Source of the DNA: Manduca sexta
Taxonomy: Eukaryota > Arthropoda > Insecta > Lepidoptera > Sphingidae
DNA length: 64,000 bases
Direction of reading: 5' to 3'
Assembly: GCF_014839805.1 (NCBI RefSeq)
Contig: NC_051140.1
Span: forward strand, 8,515,826-8,579,825
The stretch's first letter is position 1; each line of letters starts with the position of its first letter. A program made the position numbers and the translations under genes. This document shows, piece after piece, positions 23,829 through 35,669 of this stretch. A model generated the notes under the pieces. The model ran no database searches, was not told the DNA's origin, and saw nothing but the letters and a program-made list of their open reading frames with translations.

Positions 23829-25278
23829 TTACGAGGCATATTTGTCTCCGACATGATGCCTCACACCCCATTTGTAGTTTGCGTTTTTGTCCGTCTTTAC
23901 GAACGTGTGGACCGGGCCGGTGACTCCGCCGGTCCCTCGATGATGACCAGAGTCGTGGTCGTAATCATGGCCTCGTTTTGGCCTCTGTTGATGCCTGTGA
24001 TCATCTTCATCTGCTGGTTCGACTAAAAAGTATCGTATTGTTTGTTATTTTATTAGTTCAAACTTAAAAGAAACAATATGTAAAGCCTATGTACGATTAT
24101 GCTCAAGTCTGTATCTGAATCAAAAATCTATTGTTTTTTTGTATATGGGTACAGCTATGTCGTGACTTGATGCTAAGTAAAGTGCTATCCAGAGAGGGTA
24201 TCAACTGATGAAGGATGATTATCCCTCGACCCAATTATGCCGGCTTGTTCAAAATATACTGGTTCGGCATAGAATGATATTGTTAAAATATATTATTGTG
24301 CTCCAACTTAATTTCGAAAATATAACGTACGTGCTAATGAATAAAGTACACATAACTGAAATTTATATAATTTTGAACATTTTCGATTCTTACTGTAATT
24401 GGCTTCAAACAGGTTTCCCGCACGAGTAGAACAAGCAAAGTGATTACCAAATAAATTTAGCACCGAAACGAAGCTGTGAAAGGAAGAAATGTAAACTGGA
24501 TTGCTAAATTAATGTTCAAATTAGGTCGACTACTACAACTAGTGCAATTGACTATCGAATTTACATCAGACTCTATCAAGGATTTAAAGTTAAAATCAAT
24601 TAGAAATATGTCATTATTATTCCTAACGATCTTACGAAACTAAATAGAATTTCACGAAAATACTTCATGTTATAATTTATAACATTGCTTACGTTGTCTT
24701 GATACTTGGAGCTATAAATCTCATAAATTATTCTTATTAGATTATAATATAATTATAAAAATGCCAGCCAGGTATTATATACTGTCCCACTGTTGGGCAC
24801 GGGTCTCCTCTACTATTGATTCGAATTAGGTGTTAGTCCACCATGGTGGTCTAGAGCGCATGGACAGATTTCACATACACTAAAAATTCTTACGCACGTA
24901 GGTTTCCTCACGATGATATCTTTCACCGCTAAAGCAAGCGATAATTCACAAAGAATACACACATAATTTTTAGAAAAGTCAGAGGTGTGTGCCCTTCGGT
25001 TTTGAACATCCGTCTCAGCATTCCGTCCGCCGCTTTTATAACATTAGATTAGTTTTTCTATTATTTTATACTAAGACATCACACAGATGCTGTTGTCTCG
25101 TGGCCGGGAAACACTACACAAGTTTTCAACTATTAAATTGACAGTTGCTACACTTACTTGGTACGCGACGTGGCGGTGAAGGCGGCGCAAATCTGGTGAC
25201 CCTCAGCGGAACTCTGGGAACTGGGTAGAATGGTAGAGACCATGCTACTGTTGTAGCCACTATGCATGCTAATAATAG
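23829..25278 (-). CDS. Small secreted His-rich protein, at least 103 aa, first exon missing
   Basis: Two coding exons: 25278-25158 and 24022-23829, joined in phase 1 (acceptor ttctag, donor CCAA|gtaagt, acceptor tttttag). The first begins LLLACIVATTVAWSLPFYP, the hydrophobic part of a signal peptide. An in-frame TAG lies directly upstream, so a short exon with the start codon must lie further 5'; I could not place it. The mature part has PPSPPRRVP, an acidic/His stretch, a furin-type RPKR site, a His-rich block (GHDYDHDSGHHRG), then GPVHTFVKTDKNANYKWGVR and HHVGDKYAS. The last block looks conserved, and I associate it only loosely with hypothetical cuticular proteins. The single intron holds an interspersed repeat at 24760-25035. 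No known domain is assigned. Confidence 0.75.
24180..24260 (+). repeat. Interspersed repeat family R4, diverged copy
   Basis: Shares 'gattatccctcgacc' and 'atgccggcttgtt' with 11245-11470. Lies in the intron of the small His-rich gene. Confidence 0.4.
24760..25035 (+). repeat. Interspersed repeat family R3
   Basis: Contains 'ctgttgggcacgggtctcct', 'gttagtccaccatggtggtc', 'tttcctcacgatg' and 'agaggtgtgtgcccttcggt'. I recognise this word set as a very common lepidopteran dispersed repeat. It sits in an intron. Confidence 0.7.
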
Positions 25279-26733
25279 CTAGAAGATGAGATTTTTTTAA
25301 TGAGATGATTGTGCTATTCTGTTTGGATCGAATGTTCTAATTGGTATTCGATTGTTAATGTTTTACAAATTATTCGTTAATTCACTGAATTAAGTTTAAT
25401 TTAATGGTAATCTATTATGATGTAACGTAATTTAGATGACTTAAAATAGTAATAAATATAAATATTGAGAGCATTCATGTATTTTTTAGTTCTTATATAA
25501 ACTACGTGTTTATAAACATTTGTTAAACCTCTATACACATATTATTTTAATACTATTACGGTTTTAATTTATTTTAGGATATTACTCCACTCTCATATTT
25601 TTTGTACCTTCCTTTCAAGTCATTTTATTTTTTATCTCTATATATACTCCAACACTATATTACTTTAATAGAGGATTCCTTTGTTTTATATAATTTTATA
25701 CTAAAGCATAAATTGAACCTCCGAATAATATATCCTTTATTATGTCAGCGATGTTTTTAAGTTTATGCATACTTCTATAACTCGAGTTAGGTAATACTTA
25801 AATATAATGAGCTCTAATTAAACCTTGCTGTTATATAAATAAAGGCTTGGACTCATTCAGAGCACGCACCAAAGCGAATGTTGCTGTTAGGCAATGCTAG
25901 GCGCAAAAGGCATGATTTTTAAAGCAAACTGCTTTTACCTAGGTAAGTATATAACTTTGATTATTACTACAATTTCGCAGTTGTAATGAAAGTAAGACGC
26001 TTTTTAGCAATAAAAATATATTGATTTCGGGATCGTTGCAATAAATTTATAAAAAAAGGATCTTTTCTTACTACTTATTAGTACCTATGTAAAGAATCTA
26101 ACTTATAAGTACAAAGTTCTTATTTGAATTACTGTCATTATTTAGGTAATAACACCATTATGTACAACTACTATATATGCAGATAGTTACATTCTGATAC
26201 ACTAAACACTTAAAAAGTAACGCACAATTATTATGTTACGACAATCAGAATGTAAACTCACTCGACTATTAACTAGGAAATAATTATGTTTAATTGGTAA
26301 GAAGATAATCTTGTTATTTAATGATTTAAGAAATAATTGGATGTGCTAGAAATAACCTCAAAAAGAAGAAAACAGGATGTGTTTGAATGACTGTTATTTC
26401 CGATATCGCTCAAATATAAAATATTTTTTAATTCACTTTTCAGATATTAAAAAAATACTGTGGGCTTTTAATTATTTTCTTCATAATTAATTCTTCCATT
26501 CCTTTGATTCGAATTACATCATTTGGCAATTATATCCAAGATAAAGTACAGACCTTAGAGTGATACATTTATTTTCTTTATACAAGTGTAAGTGGAAAAC
26601 CTACTAACATAACGAAAAAGCGTTAGTAAAGCTTTATTCAAGTTCATGTAAGCCATGATTAAAATTATAAGTTCTTAAAATAAGCTTACTATTCTAAAAA
26701 CTGATAAGTATAAAAATATAAGATTCAAATTAA
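25279..26733. other. Likely upstream region or first intron of the small His-rich gene
   Basis: AT-rich. It should contain the missing first exon of the minus-strand gene. A minus-strand TTTATATAAG at about 25494-25503 is TATA-like but no suitable start-donor pair follows it. Confidence 0.3.
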
Positions 26734-27060
26734 ATGCAAAACCAAAAAGCACAACTAATAGAAACAATAAAACACAAAAACAGTGATCCAGAAACCCAAT
26801 TAAAGTTTTGTGACAAAAAATCTTACCAGTATTTTCGCGTCCATGTTTCAAAACTAAATGCAATGAACAGTAATTTGCGTGTGCTCAATGGAAATGACAG
26901 GTACGGTGTCAAATCTCCCTTTTATAAAGTAGAAAGAAAACGAATTTATAACACTTTCTATCAGACGGTTTTACGCTTGAATGCTGTCGATGCGGTTCAA
27001 ATAATATTTGAACACGGTTATGTATTTTCCAAAGTAGACTTAAAAAGTTTAAAAACTTAA
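26734..27060 (+). CDS. Single-exon ORF, 108 aa, unknown
   Basis: A true ATG in a reasonable context, with an in-frame TAA directly upstream, so the frame is complete and needs no intron. The product starts MQNQKAQLIETIKHK, is basic and non-hydrophobic, contains NDRYGVKSPFYKVERKRI and ends FEHGYVFSKVDLKSLKT. There is no signal peptide, membrane segment or domain I recognise. AATAAA-type signals follow near 27130 and 27165. Codons are AT-rich like the surroundings. It could be a small intronless gene (for example germline-expressed), a retrocopy, or a chance ORF; the length is unusual for AT-rich DNA. Confidence 0.4.
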   Translation: MQNQKAQLIETIKHKNSDPETQLKFCDKKSYQYFRVHVSKLNAMNSNLRVLNGNDRYGVKSPFYKVERKRIYNTFYQTVLRLNAVDAVQIIFEHGYVFSKVDLKSLKT

Positions 27061-27684
27061 CTAATCAATTGGAAATATTAAATATTGATATTTTAATTCA
27101 TAGCAAAAACTTTATTTAATAATTAAAGTAAATAAATTTTATGCCAGATGACGTTTTATAGTTCAATAAATCAACATATAATTATAGCACTAGTTTTCTT
27201 ATAATAGTTGTTATTTAACTTGCACTGACTCTACACGTTTTGTTTATATTCAAACTAACGTACTCACATCGCAAAATTTTGGACGAATCTGCCAAGGTTA
27301 CAATCTAGAGTTTAAATTACAATGGATCTCTTTAGAACAGTTACTTCGTGTTTCTATTATAATGAATGACAATGAAATGTAGGTGGGTCAAAATGTTCAC
27401 GACTAAAGCAATTTTAGGTTGAACGACTTCCTAGACGTACTTTAGTTATAGTTCTATTCAAATAAGGTTATTAGAAATTCTACGGGTAATGCATTTCTAT
27501 TATAAAAAACTGACGAGACGAACAAGAAATGTCTGGTCTTTGAAAAGCCTTTTGCCCATGAACAGAAGAATACCACCCGAATTTTAATAACTTCGCTTAA
27601 TTTCGAGAAGTCTGTCTTCTGCTTGTCACCTTATTCTAATATTGGATATTAGTCTTATAATTTCATTAAAAAGCACGACCTGGG

Positions 27685-27815
27685 GTTGCCTAGAGGTTAT
27701 GCCCGATATGGCAATAAGCTATCCCCCTATCACATCATAAGATGTAATACACAGGCGTAAAATGGGTGCCCTGGTTGCATCTCTACCTACCTCTTAGGGG
27801 AAAAGGCGTGAAGTG
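27685..27815 (+). mobile_element. S1 SINE fragment
   Basis: Plus-oriented: 'gatatggcaataagctatcc', 'aggcgtaaaatgggtgccct', 'aggggaaaaggcgtgaagtg'. Confidence 0.65.
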
Positions 27816-29913
27816 TGTGTTTATAATTAATAAGTTCTAGGTATACATGATAAGGTATATATTATTTGACCTTAACTTTCTTCAAGAAAACGATTATTCA
27901 TAATATAGGCACAGTCGATACCTTTCGATTCCCACAACGAATCTGATATAACAAAGCCTAAAGGGAAAGCGGAACACTTTCCGTTTCCCTATTACTAACC
28001 TAGTTCGCATTACGATTGGGTGTTCCGTCTTCGACCATAAATCATTAAGGCCTTTAAGTGATTTATATTTAGAGTTCAAGATTTTTATAATTTCTAAACA
28101 CTACTCCGATCTTGGACATGACAGCGAAAATGCATTCAAATATAGCATCTAATGGAATTTTACTATATACTAAGGTAATCAACTAATTTGGATATACCTT
28201 GCAGATAAAATTTGCATCAAGTTTTGAATTATGCTCTCTCAAGTTTGTGTGTTGATGCTGCTAAAGATTAGCAACTACAACATTTTAAGCTAAAATAGCT
28301 AGACGAGTAGTTTCGACGATAGGCAGTAGAGATTTTTTAAATTTGTTAAAGTAAATCTAATGACTATTAAAATAAGAGAGAGAAATCAAAGTCCAATCAA
28401 GTAAATGTGGTTCAATATAAGTACGCCTTAGATCAGACCTGGATCTTGAATTTTTTGGAGGTGGGACAAAATCTAGATAAAGCCGCTCCCGACCACCTAT
28501 ATTTTTAACTTTGTAATCATCATCGTCATCATTTCGCGCCCCGCAGGAAATAATAATTTATCCATGTAATGTTCTGCATGTCTCAATAGTCAAAGTTGCG
28601 TTAATTATGAGTTGTTTATTCGTCTGCTAAGTTTGGATTTGCCGCCATCTGAATTAGCCGCCCGGGGCATGGGCCCCGGTTTGCCCTCCCATAGATCCGG
28701 GGCTGCTTAGAATTACTGAGAAAACTTTAATACACACCCAATATCTATTATTTAAATCAATATTACCCAATTCAAATATACCAGCAACAAAACAACGCAG
28801 TACAGATTATGTTCTGCATAAAAAAACCTCGTCGAATCCACTGGATATTTATGCAATATTTTCGCGTAACTGTTACTTGTTTTTATGCTTCGTCGAATCT
28901 TCGCAGAGCGTATTTCCGCCAGGAATGAACTTTACGACAATAATTAGGTTGTGATATACCTACTTACAAAATGATACAAGTAGAAGTTAAATTAATGTAG
29001 TTCGAAATTACGTTTTTATTTACGGTACATACTTACATGTACTATAATTGCTATCCTTATCTATCCTGCTGATTTCACGCTCGAAATTACAACTACAATA
29101 ATGTTTCGGTGTTCCTTTATAGCGACTAAGGTCCTCATTACCAATTTCAAGTTTCTGCGGTATATCGTATTAGCCCATGTAAGCTTCTTCGGCGCAACAA
29201 GCACGGTTTCGGAAAACAGGAAGGCTTAAAGGGCATCAGTTTTGCTTGTACCTGCAATGTACACACATATATTTTGGTGTAAATATATGTGTAATATACA
29301 TTTAAATCATACAAGGCCAATTTCAACTTAGGCATAATATACTTTCGGAGCTCGGTTTAGCAGGATACATAGTGCGGAAATTGGCTGATATTCGTATGTT
29401 TGTCTTATATATATACAAATAAAATATAAATTTCAACCTAGAATCTGGGGTAATCCCCAGAAACGAGAAAAGTGAAATTGTACCCTTTTTTATCCTATCC
29501 TATTCCCTTTTTTTTTTTTTAAAAAAAAGAGATGTTTAATACAGTTATTATTTTAAAGATTTATGTATGAGCGACGATGACCATCTGTCAGCGGGTTACC
29601 CACTTGCGCGTTTACCGATCATCAGCCATATTGTGCAACATGAAACAATCATTGTTACCTCCAATCTCGATATTCAAACTTTTGTTTTTACTATTTTATA
29701 ACTCTACAAAAAGTTAATTTGCTGCTCTATTTCAAGCAATGGCTATATCCGTTACGGAAAGGGTCATTAACAGTATTTTTTGTGTTAGGCAATTAGGTAC
29801 TTAAAAGTAACGCAGAATTATGTAACAAATGACTCAAACAATTAAGCAAATATTAATTAATTGGTCGTTGATGAAGTTTCAGACGGATGACTCAATAATT
29901 ATTAAAATTAACC

Positions 29914-30018
29914 TATATTTCGGATTTTATCCCGGTTTCGCGACCATGAAAGCTGCAAAGTCTTCGAAACGTCGGGTAAAAATTTAAATTTAAAAACCGC
30001 GATAAAATCTGAAAAATA
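29914..30018. mobile_element. Short MITE with about 22-bp terminal inverted repeats
   Basis: Left end 'tatttcggattttatcccgg' is the near-complement of right end 'ccgcgataaaatctgaaaaa'. Between them lies the word set 'cgcgaccatgaaagctgcaa' and 'cttcgaaacg', which recurs at about 34030-34085, 36840-36960 and 48960-49040. Confidence 0.65.
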
Positions 30019-31206
30019 TGTAAATTTTAATTTAATGTCTAACATTCGCGTAAATATTTTTGTTTTAAATATATAGGTTTTTCAAAATAAATATGACCTA
30101 TAAACTGGAACAGAAAATTGAAATACGCCATAGAACAAAATAGTCCTACTTATTACAAGTTAGATAAATTCTGAATATTATTATTTAATTAACGCTTTTA
30201 TTTTTAATTTCTGTGTACTGTGACAGTTGACATTTGAAATTTTGGACTGACGAGAGGAATTCAGTGCCAAGGAATGCTTTGTAATGCAAAGTTTTGGGTA
30301 GTGTTGCTGCATACAACCAGGCGAGCTATTTGGTCGTTTTATTAATATAAAAATAATAAAAAATACGTTCAAGTTTGTCAATGCTGTATGGCACTTGGCA
30401 GCAATAACGTCAACATTCTGCAGCCAAGATAAAAAAAAATAGGATAAAGCTACTAAATCTTTAAAAATAAAGACCATTAATGATTGGTTGTATACGCGAT
30501 ATATAAGTGATAAATCATTCGAAAACAATTTAGCGTGTTCTGCTTGGGTTCCGAATACAATCAACAAAACACCTCGCCTCCATCGACGCGGTGCGATTCC
30601 GTTATGCATTCATGTTAAAATGCATAGATCGTGCACATTTGTACATACAAGATTATTTGTTTCGATTAGAATATTTTACTGCCATTTTGGTAATAATAAT
30701 GGTTCGTGCCTGGTTGTTGTGACCCAACAACCTTATTAAAAATTCTGTAGTGGGAAATATAGACTCTACTATAGAGTTTTAAGATGATAATAATAATAAT
30801 ATACGCACTGGAGAGACGGAATGGAATAGATCGATTATATTTAAAATGACATTTTATAGTGCAATTCTATTGCCCTTATACTTACATTAATTAATGGAAT
30901 ACTAAAATTTCTTCTTACAGTTCCTGCATCCCAGGTATGTTTTTGAAAGTAGCCATAATACTGTATTATCTAACAAAAATAAGTACATTAGTACCTTTAC
31001 TTTTGGTAATTGCTTTATAAAGAATAAAATTAGCACCGGTGCGGAAATACTTATTTCTTACTTATTTTTCGGGTCATTTTGAAATCCGTTATGAATTTCA
31101 TGAAAAAAAAAAATGAAATCACTGACCAGTGGCCTATGGGGTCATCGTCGATCTAGCTCCAAATAGTTGTCGACACCTGAACGCGGTGAATTGCTACCGT
31201 CTTGTC

Positions 31207-31212
31207 TATAAA
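31207..31212 (+). promoter_or_regulatory. TATA box of the 31-34 kb secreted-protein gene
   Basis: TATAAA (context gtctataaatg) followed about 35-40 bp later by ACCATCAAAC, a plausible initiator, and then by ATG at 31260. Confidence 0.55.
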
Positions 31213-31259
31213 TGAAGTAACTGTCGCCGACAACACAGAACCACCATCAAACAGCCGAG

Positions 31260-33797
31260 ATGTCACAACGTGTATTCGACACAACGGTACTCGATATTCC
31301 CGAATCGATTATTTACAATTCGAGTAAATTTGAATACTATAAAATGTGCTGTGCAGTGCTAGTGAACTGGTTTTAATTAATATCTATTATACGCATGACT
31401 CGGTGTGAAATTACTAAGTAAACGATGTTTTCAGTGTTTACGTTGCAATTTCACGTGCGCGCTCAATTATTTTGTGTAAAATAATTGATTTAGTACTTGA
31501 AATTTTAGATTTACACATTATTTTTACTTGCAGTAAACTTATTTTTGTAAAAACATATTATATTGACCGCTAGGCAGAATCTTATTTCAAATATTTAACC
31601 ATCATTAAAATACATACTGAACATTTTATTATCACAAAACAAATTAGAACAATTAAATGCCATATTTTATCAGCCAAAATCGAATACAAATATAGTACTA
31701 AATGTAACTACATTTATTGTTTTCCCATATTCAATTTAATTTTTAATTATATTTCCAGAAATGGCTTTGGTACCTACTACTCATTCAAGTTGGGTTACAA
31801 TGGACTCCCGTTCGCTGCGTCACAGTTCGGACCCCACCTAGCAACCCATCCACGATAGAGGCCCAAGCGAAATTCTTCCAGTAAGTGGTACACTTTAATT
31901 AATTTTCATTCATTTTAAATAAGAAAGCGGCCTCGTGACAATTATTTAAATCTTAACCTTCGTTCCACTCGAGATCTATTGTAATTATGGTATGCAAGTG
32001 GTTTCGATTCATTTGCAACAGCTTCTTTTTTCTTTTGTTTACTTAACTGTGTAAGATTGATCAATAAAAAGCGCAATTAAATTAATGCTTACAAACTCTT
32101 TGAAATCCGGTTTTCAATATCGATTTTGTATTTAGATGTCTTGTATCTAGCTGGTTTATTTAATTACCGTTATGTGAATAGAAAAATAATACAAACTATA
32201 TAGATGGAAGCCGAAAATAAAAATTTGAGCATTTCATTAAACTTAAAAATGAAAAATAGCTTCATTGACTGCAACATTACTTTATAGAACACATTTTGTA
32301 AGAAGTAACGAAATTGACTTTTGAAAAGTACAAGATTAAAAACAAACCAATAGCTTCACTAATGATTTAGTGAAAAAGTATAATTTGCTTTATAGGGATT
32401 TTTTCTCAGTACAGTTGAGCCCATACAAGATAGAGTTCGGTCACGTCTGCGAGGACCCTGACACGTGGGAGCAACGATATGAGAAGAAAGACTTTAAGAA
32501 CCACAGGGATATGGGAAAAGTAACGAACATTCTATCTTGCTCTGTCACTAACTTTTCTGTGTTTCTTTCTCTGTCTCGCTTCGCTTGGCTCGCTGAAGGT
32601 ACAGGCATTTGCCCACCTCGGAGGACTTCGATCAGGGCCACCGTTTGGGAAGCGAACGCCACTTCACTGAGCGTCATGAGAGGTCCAGACCCTCAGCAGG
32701 ACTGTTCGCTGCTAAAGTATGCTTTTAATGCTTTATAACTGATCTTTGCAATGATTTTCATCTATGTTCTTCCTTTATGCTTATTATAATTTAATGTAAG
32801 TTCGGCAAAACCAATATAATTGCTCAGAACATAAATTGAAAATTCTTGCAGAAAATACCAACTTAATGTAATATTTTTTGTTCATTATATCTACATATTT
32901 TTTATTTGTCTGTCATAACCAACTCGTTCTATTTCATTTTATATTGTGTTTGCGTAATTTTTCAGCCACTATTTTTCCATTTCTATGCTATTAACAATGC
33001 TGCCTTCTAAATTTCATTTCTCTTATATTTCAAAACGAAGATATTTATTGATTTGTTTATTTTTTCTTGAAGTAACAATAATTTAAATTATCGTATAGGT
33101 CCGTTGGGGAGACAAAAAAGGCGGGTACGGAGAACATTACTGGGATTTAAATCACGCTGGACATGTCGGAAATCATGGTAACGATGACTATGAGAGCGAT
33201 GCTGACGACGGCTCATACCATGAGAATGATCACAAGAACACTTATGATGAACCCAGTGGACACACATATGGGACAGAAGAGTATGACCCAGAAAGATCCA
33301 GCTATGAAGAAAACGGTAGAGCTAAAAGAGCTCATCCATTACGAAGAATAGTAGCTGAAAAAAAAGAAAAAGTGTACGAAGGAGAAGTCAAACCTCAAAA
33401 GAAAAGAAATAGTGAGACACAAACAGCTGCCCCAGAAGACGCAGACTATCCTGAAGACGAAGAAACCTATGTCAAACCAAGAAGAAACCAGCAAAGAAAA
33501 GAACAGAAAATTGAAGATCATAAGCCTAAAAGTGAGCGAAATCAAGTGGTGTTAGTCGTCACCAAAAATGATGAGGTTGAAAAAACGACAACTGAACTTC
33601 CTAAGAAACTTCCAGATGTGAACCATTACGTTCCGTACGAGGGTGGGGCCGGAGTAAGACAGCATCATAAACCTGATATTTCTGCAGCAGTTACTGTACC
33701 TAGACTTTTCTTAGAACCATCTACTGGACACGTCGTAGATAGAGCAACAGGCCAAGCTTATGTGTTGCAACCTATAGCAATTAATCGTTATAATTAG
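31260..33797 (+). CDS. Secreted charged His-rich protein, probably cuticle-associated, about 5 exons
   Basis: Proposed exons: 31260-31286 (MSQRVFDTT, tentative), 31759-31880, 32396-32519, about 32605-32716 and 33099-33797. Exon 2 reads KWLWYLLLIQVGLQWTPVRC, a signal-peptide core; its phase-2 donor joins exon 3 exactly (Q, then DFFSVQLSPYKIEFGHVCED). Exon 3 ends RDMGK at a phase-0 donor. Exon 4 reads HLPTSEDFDQGHRLGSERHF and ends AGLFAAK, joining exon 5 in phase 0 as VRWGDKKGGYGEHYWDLNHA. Exon 5 (232 codons) is rich in Asp, Glu, His, Lys and Tyr, has a furin-type RAKR site, and ends IAINRYN. The exon 3-exon 4 junction does not fit: exon 4 needs a phase-2 entry. No catalytic domain is seen; an extracellular matrix or cuticle role is inferred. 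Confidence 0.75.
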
Positions 33798-33923
33798 TTT
33801 AAGTTTAATTATTTCCAGTGTTACTGTTGTTATAACTATTTATTATATAGATTAAAAATCGATATTATAGTTTTGTTTTATTAACATTCGTATGAGAAAA
33901 AATATATTAAATTGTTCTCTAAA

Positions 33924-33929
33924 ATAAAA
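33924..33929 (+). terminator. Polyadenylation signal AATAAA
   Basis: AATAAA about 130 bp after the stop codon at 33797, on the coding strand of the 31-34 kb gene. Confidence 0.55.
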
Positions 33930-35669
33930 AAGCACCGGTAAAAGCCTAATAATATGAGCTTAATAACTAATTACTGACGTATAATGATTTATTATGTTTA
34001 CGCGAATGTGATACATTGAAATTAAACTACTTTTTCTCCCGACGTGTCGAAGACTGCGGCCGTCATGGTCACGGGGGGGACGTATGTTTTTTCACTGACA
34101 CTACACACACACGTAAATGTGTTATGCAAACTACTTTCAATACATAAGTAATGGGCAATGTAAACATAAAGATATTTCTTTACTGTATAGAATTTTAACA
34201 TTATCGATACAAGTTATTTATTATACCATGTAATTAATTTCGCAAAATACACGAACTTTTTAACTTCCCACTACGTACTACCTATGTTGTATGTAACAGT
34301 CGTAATCAACCTATCAGATATGCATATTATAAAAACTTCTCCACACTGAAAAAATATAAATGATGAAGCTTTTGTATCTTATCAAAAACTCTGTCACTCA
34401 TAGAAACCCTTCTTTTGGACACATAAGTCCTTCATCTATTGTAATATTGATGCAAATCAAGGGGTCAATGATGGTACTTCTCACGTTTCCGCACCGGTCA
34501 TACAGGTTTGATCGACGGGAGATAACTTTACCTTTTATTATTTTGCAATTGCAGCAACGGCCAAATTAAATGTTGATAGACTGTAATAAATAAATATTAC
34601 TAAGATTAATCACGAAATTTCAACGAAGAATTATTTGGCTGTGTAATTAGTAATATAATAAGAAATTTATTTTTAGAGTAGATTGACTGTTGATGTAAGA
34701 TTTACAGTAACATTGTCAATTAGTCCGTTACAAGCATTCTTATACATAAATAATATTTCATGATATTTTTTGAACAGATTATTATTACAACATGAAATAA
34801 CAGTCCACATAGTTAGTTCCTAGTACATAGTCTTCAAACATAAATCTTTATAAATCAATATTCAACCATCAGTTGAATTTAACCTTTGATTCAAATACAA
34901 AGATAGCGCAACAATTATTTACAAGTCAGCTAACCGTTAAATAAACAAATGAAACAGGTTGCTTTGTACGCATAGGGGAGCGATAATGGACCACATCTCC
35001 GTGTAAAGACCCTTAGACCAACAAACGTATCTTCGGCACGCGACGAAGATGAAAAAACACAATAAGAGAGGGTTGGTATAATAAAAGGTATAATAATAAG
35101 TATGCTGTAGATAATTGTGATGCTGGTTTAAGATTTCATATTTCAATGCCTTTATAAAATAACGTTATAAGATGATCATAGAGATGCATTTCGGAAGACA
35201 GGAGATTTAGTCTACTTAATATCCAAGTAAAAACACAATCAAATAAGGAGAGACTTGGGAGCTAACGATTCTAATATTGATGCTATTAATAGCCAGGACT
35301 AAGTGATGTACTTATTAAGTAAACCCTGCTAATAAGTTGTTATGACCCTAGGTAGGTAAGAAGAATGATTGTATTAAAAATAGTAACTTTTCAAAAGATT
35401 ATAATTTCAAGTAGGTCATGATGCAAAATAAAAAATCCCACGCGATTTATTTCTGCAACTTTTTGTACAAGTAAATTTTAATTCTAAAATATAAAATTTA
35501 TCTGCAAAACTATACTTATACCTGCTTATTCAAAATAAATGTACTAGACACTAACGATAAAATATTCAATAAAAAAAAAGTAATAAATTATTTTATTACT
35601 TCCAAGTTCCATTACTATTCCCACAAATTAATCCTTGCGAAATAACGGTTATCACGTACGAATTCACAA

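Larger units (their letters stand above)
27061..31206. other. Intergenic, repeats only
   Basis: Holds an S1 SINE (27685-27815), a GC-rich repeat-like patch near 28650-28710 ('ggggcatgggccccgg'), a MITE at 29914-30018, and a 14-bp segment with perfect splice-like flanks at 30921-30934. The 142-codon minus-strand frame at 30181-30609 has no domain and is probably chance or repeat-derived. Confidence 0.45.

Noticed and set aside
30181..30609. 142-codon minus-strand ORF
   Set aside because: Low-complexity AT-driven composition, no domain and no transcription signals; overlaps another frame on the plus strand.
31759..31880. Alternative +1 frame of exon 2 (NGFGTYYSFKLGYNGLPF)
   Set aside because: Looks protein-like but ends at TAG before the donor; the signal-peptide frame continues correctly into exon 3.
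32370..32738. 122-codon ORF reading through exon 3, its intron and exon 4
   Set aside because: It reads the intron and uses the wrong frame of exon 4; only exon 3 in this frame is accepted.
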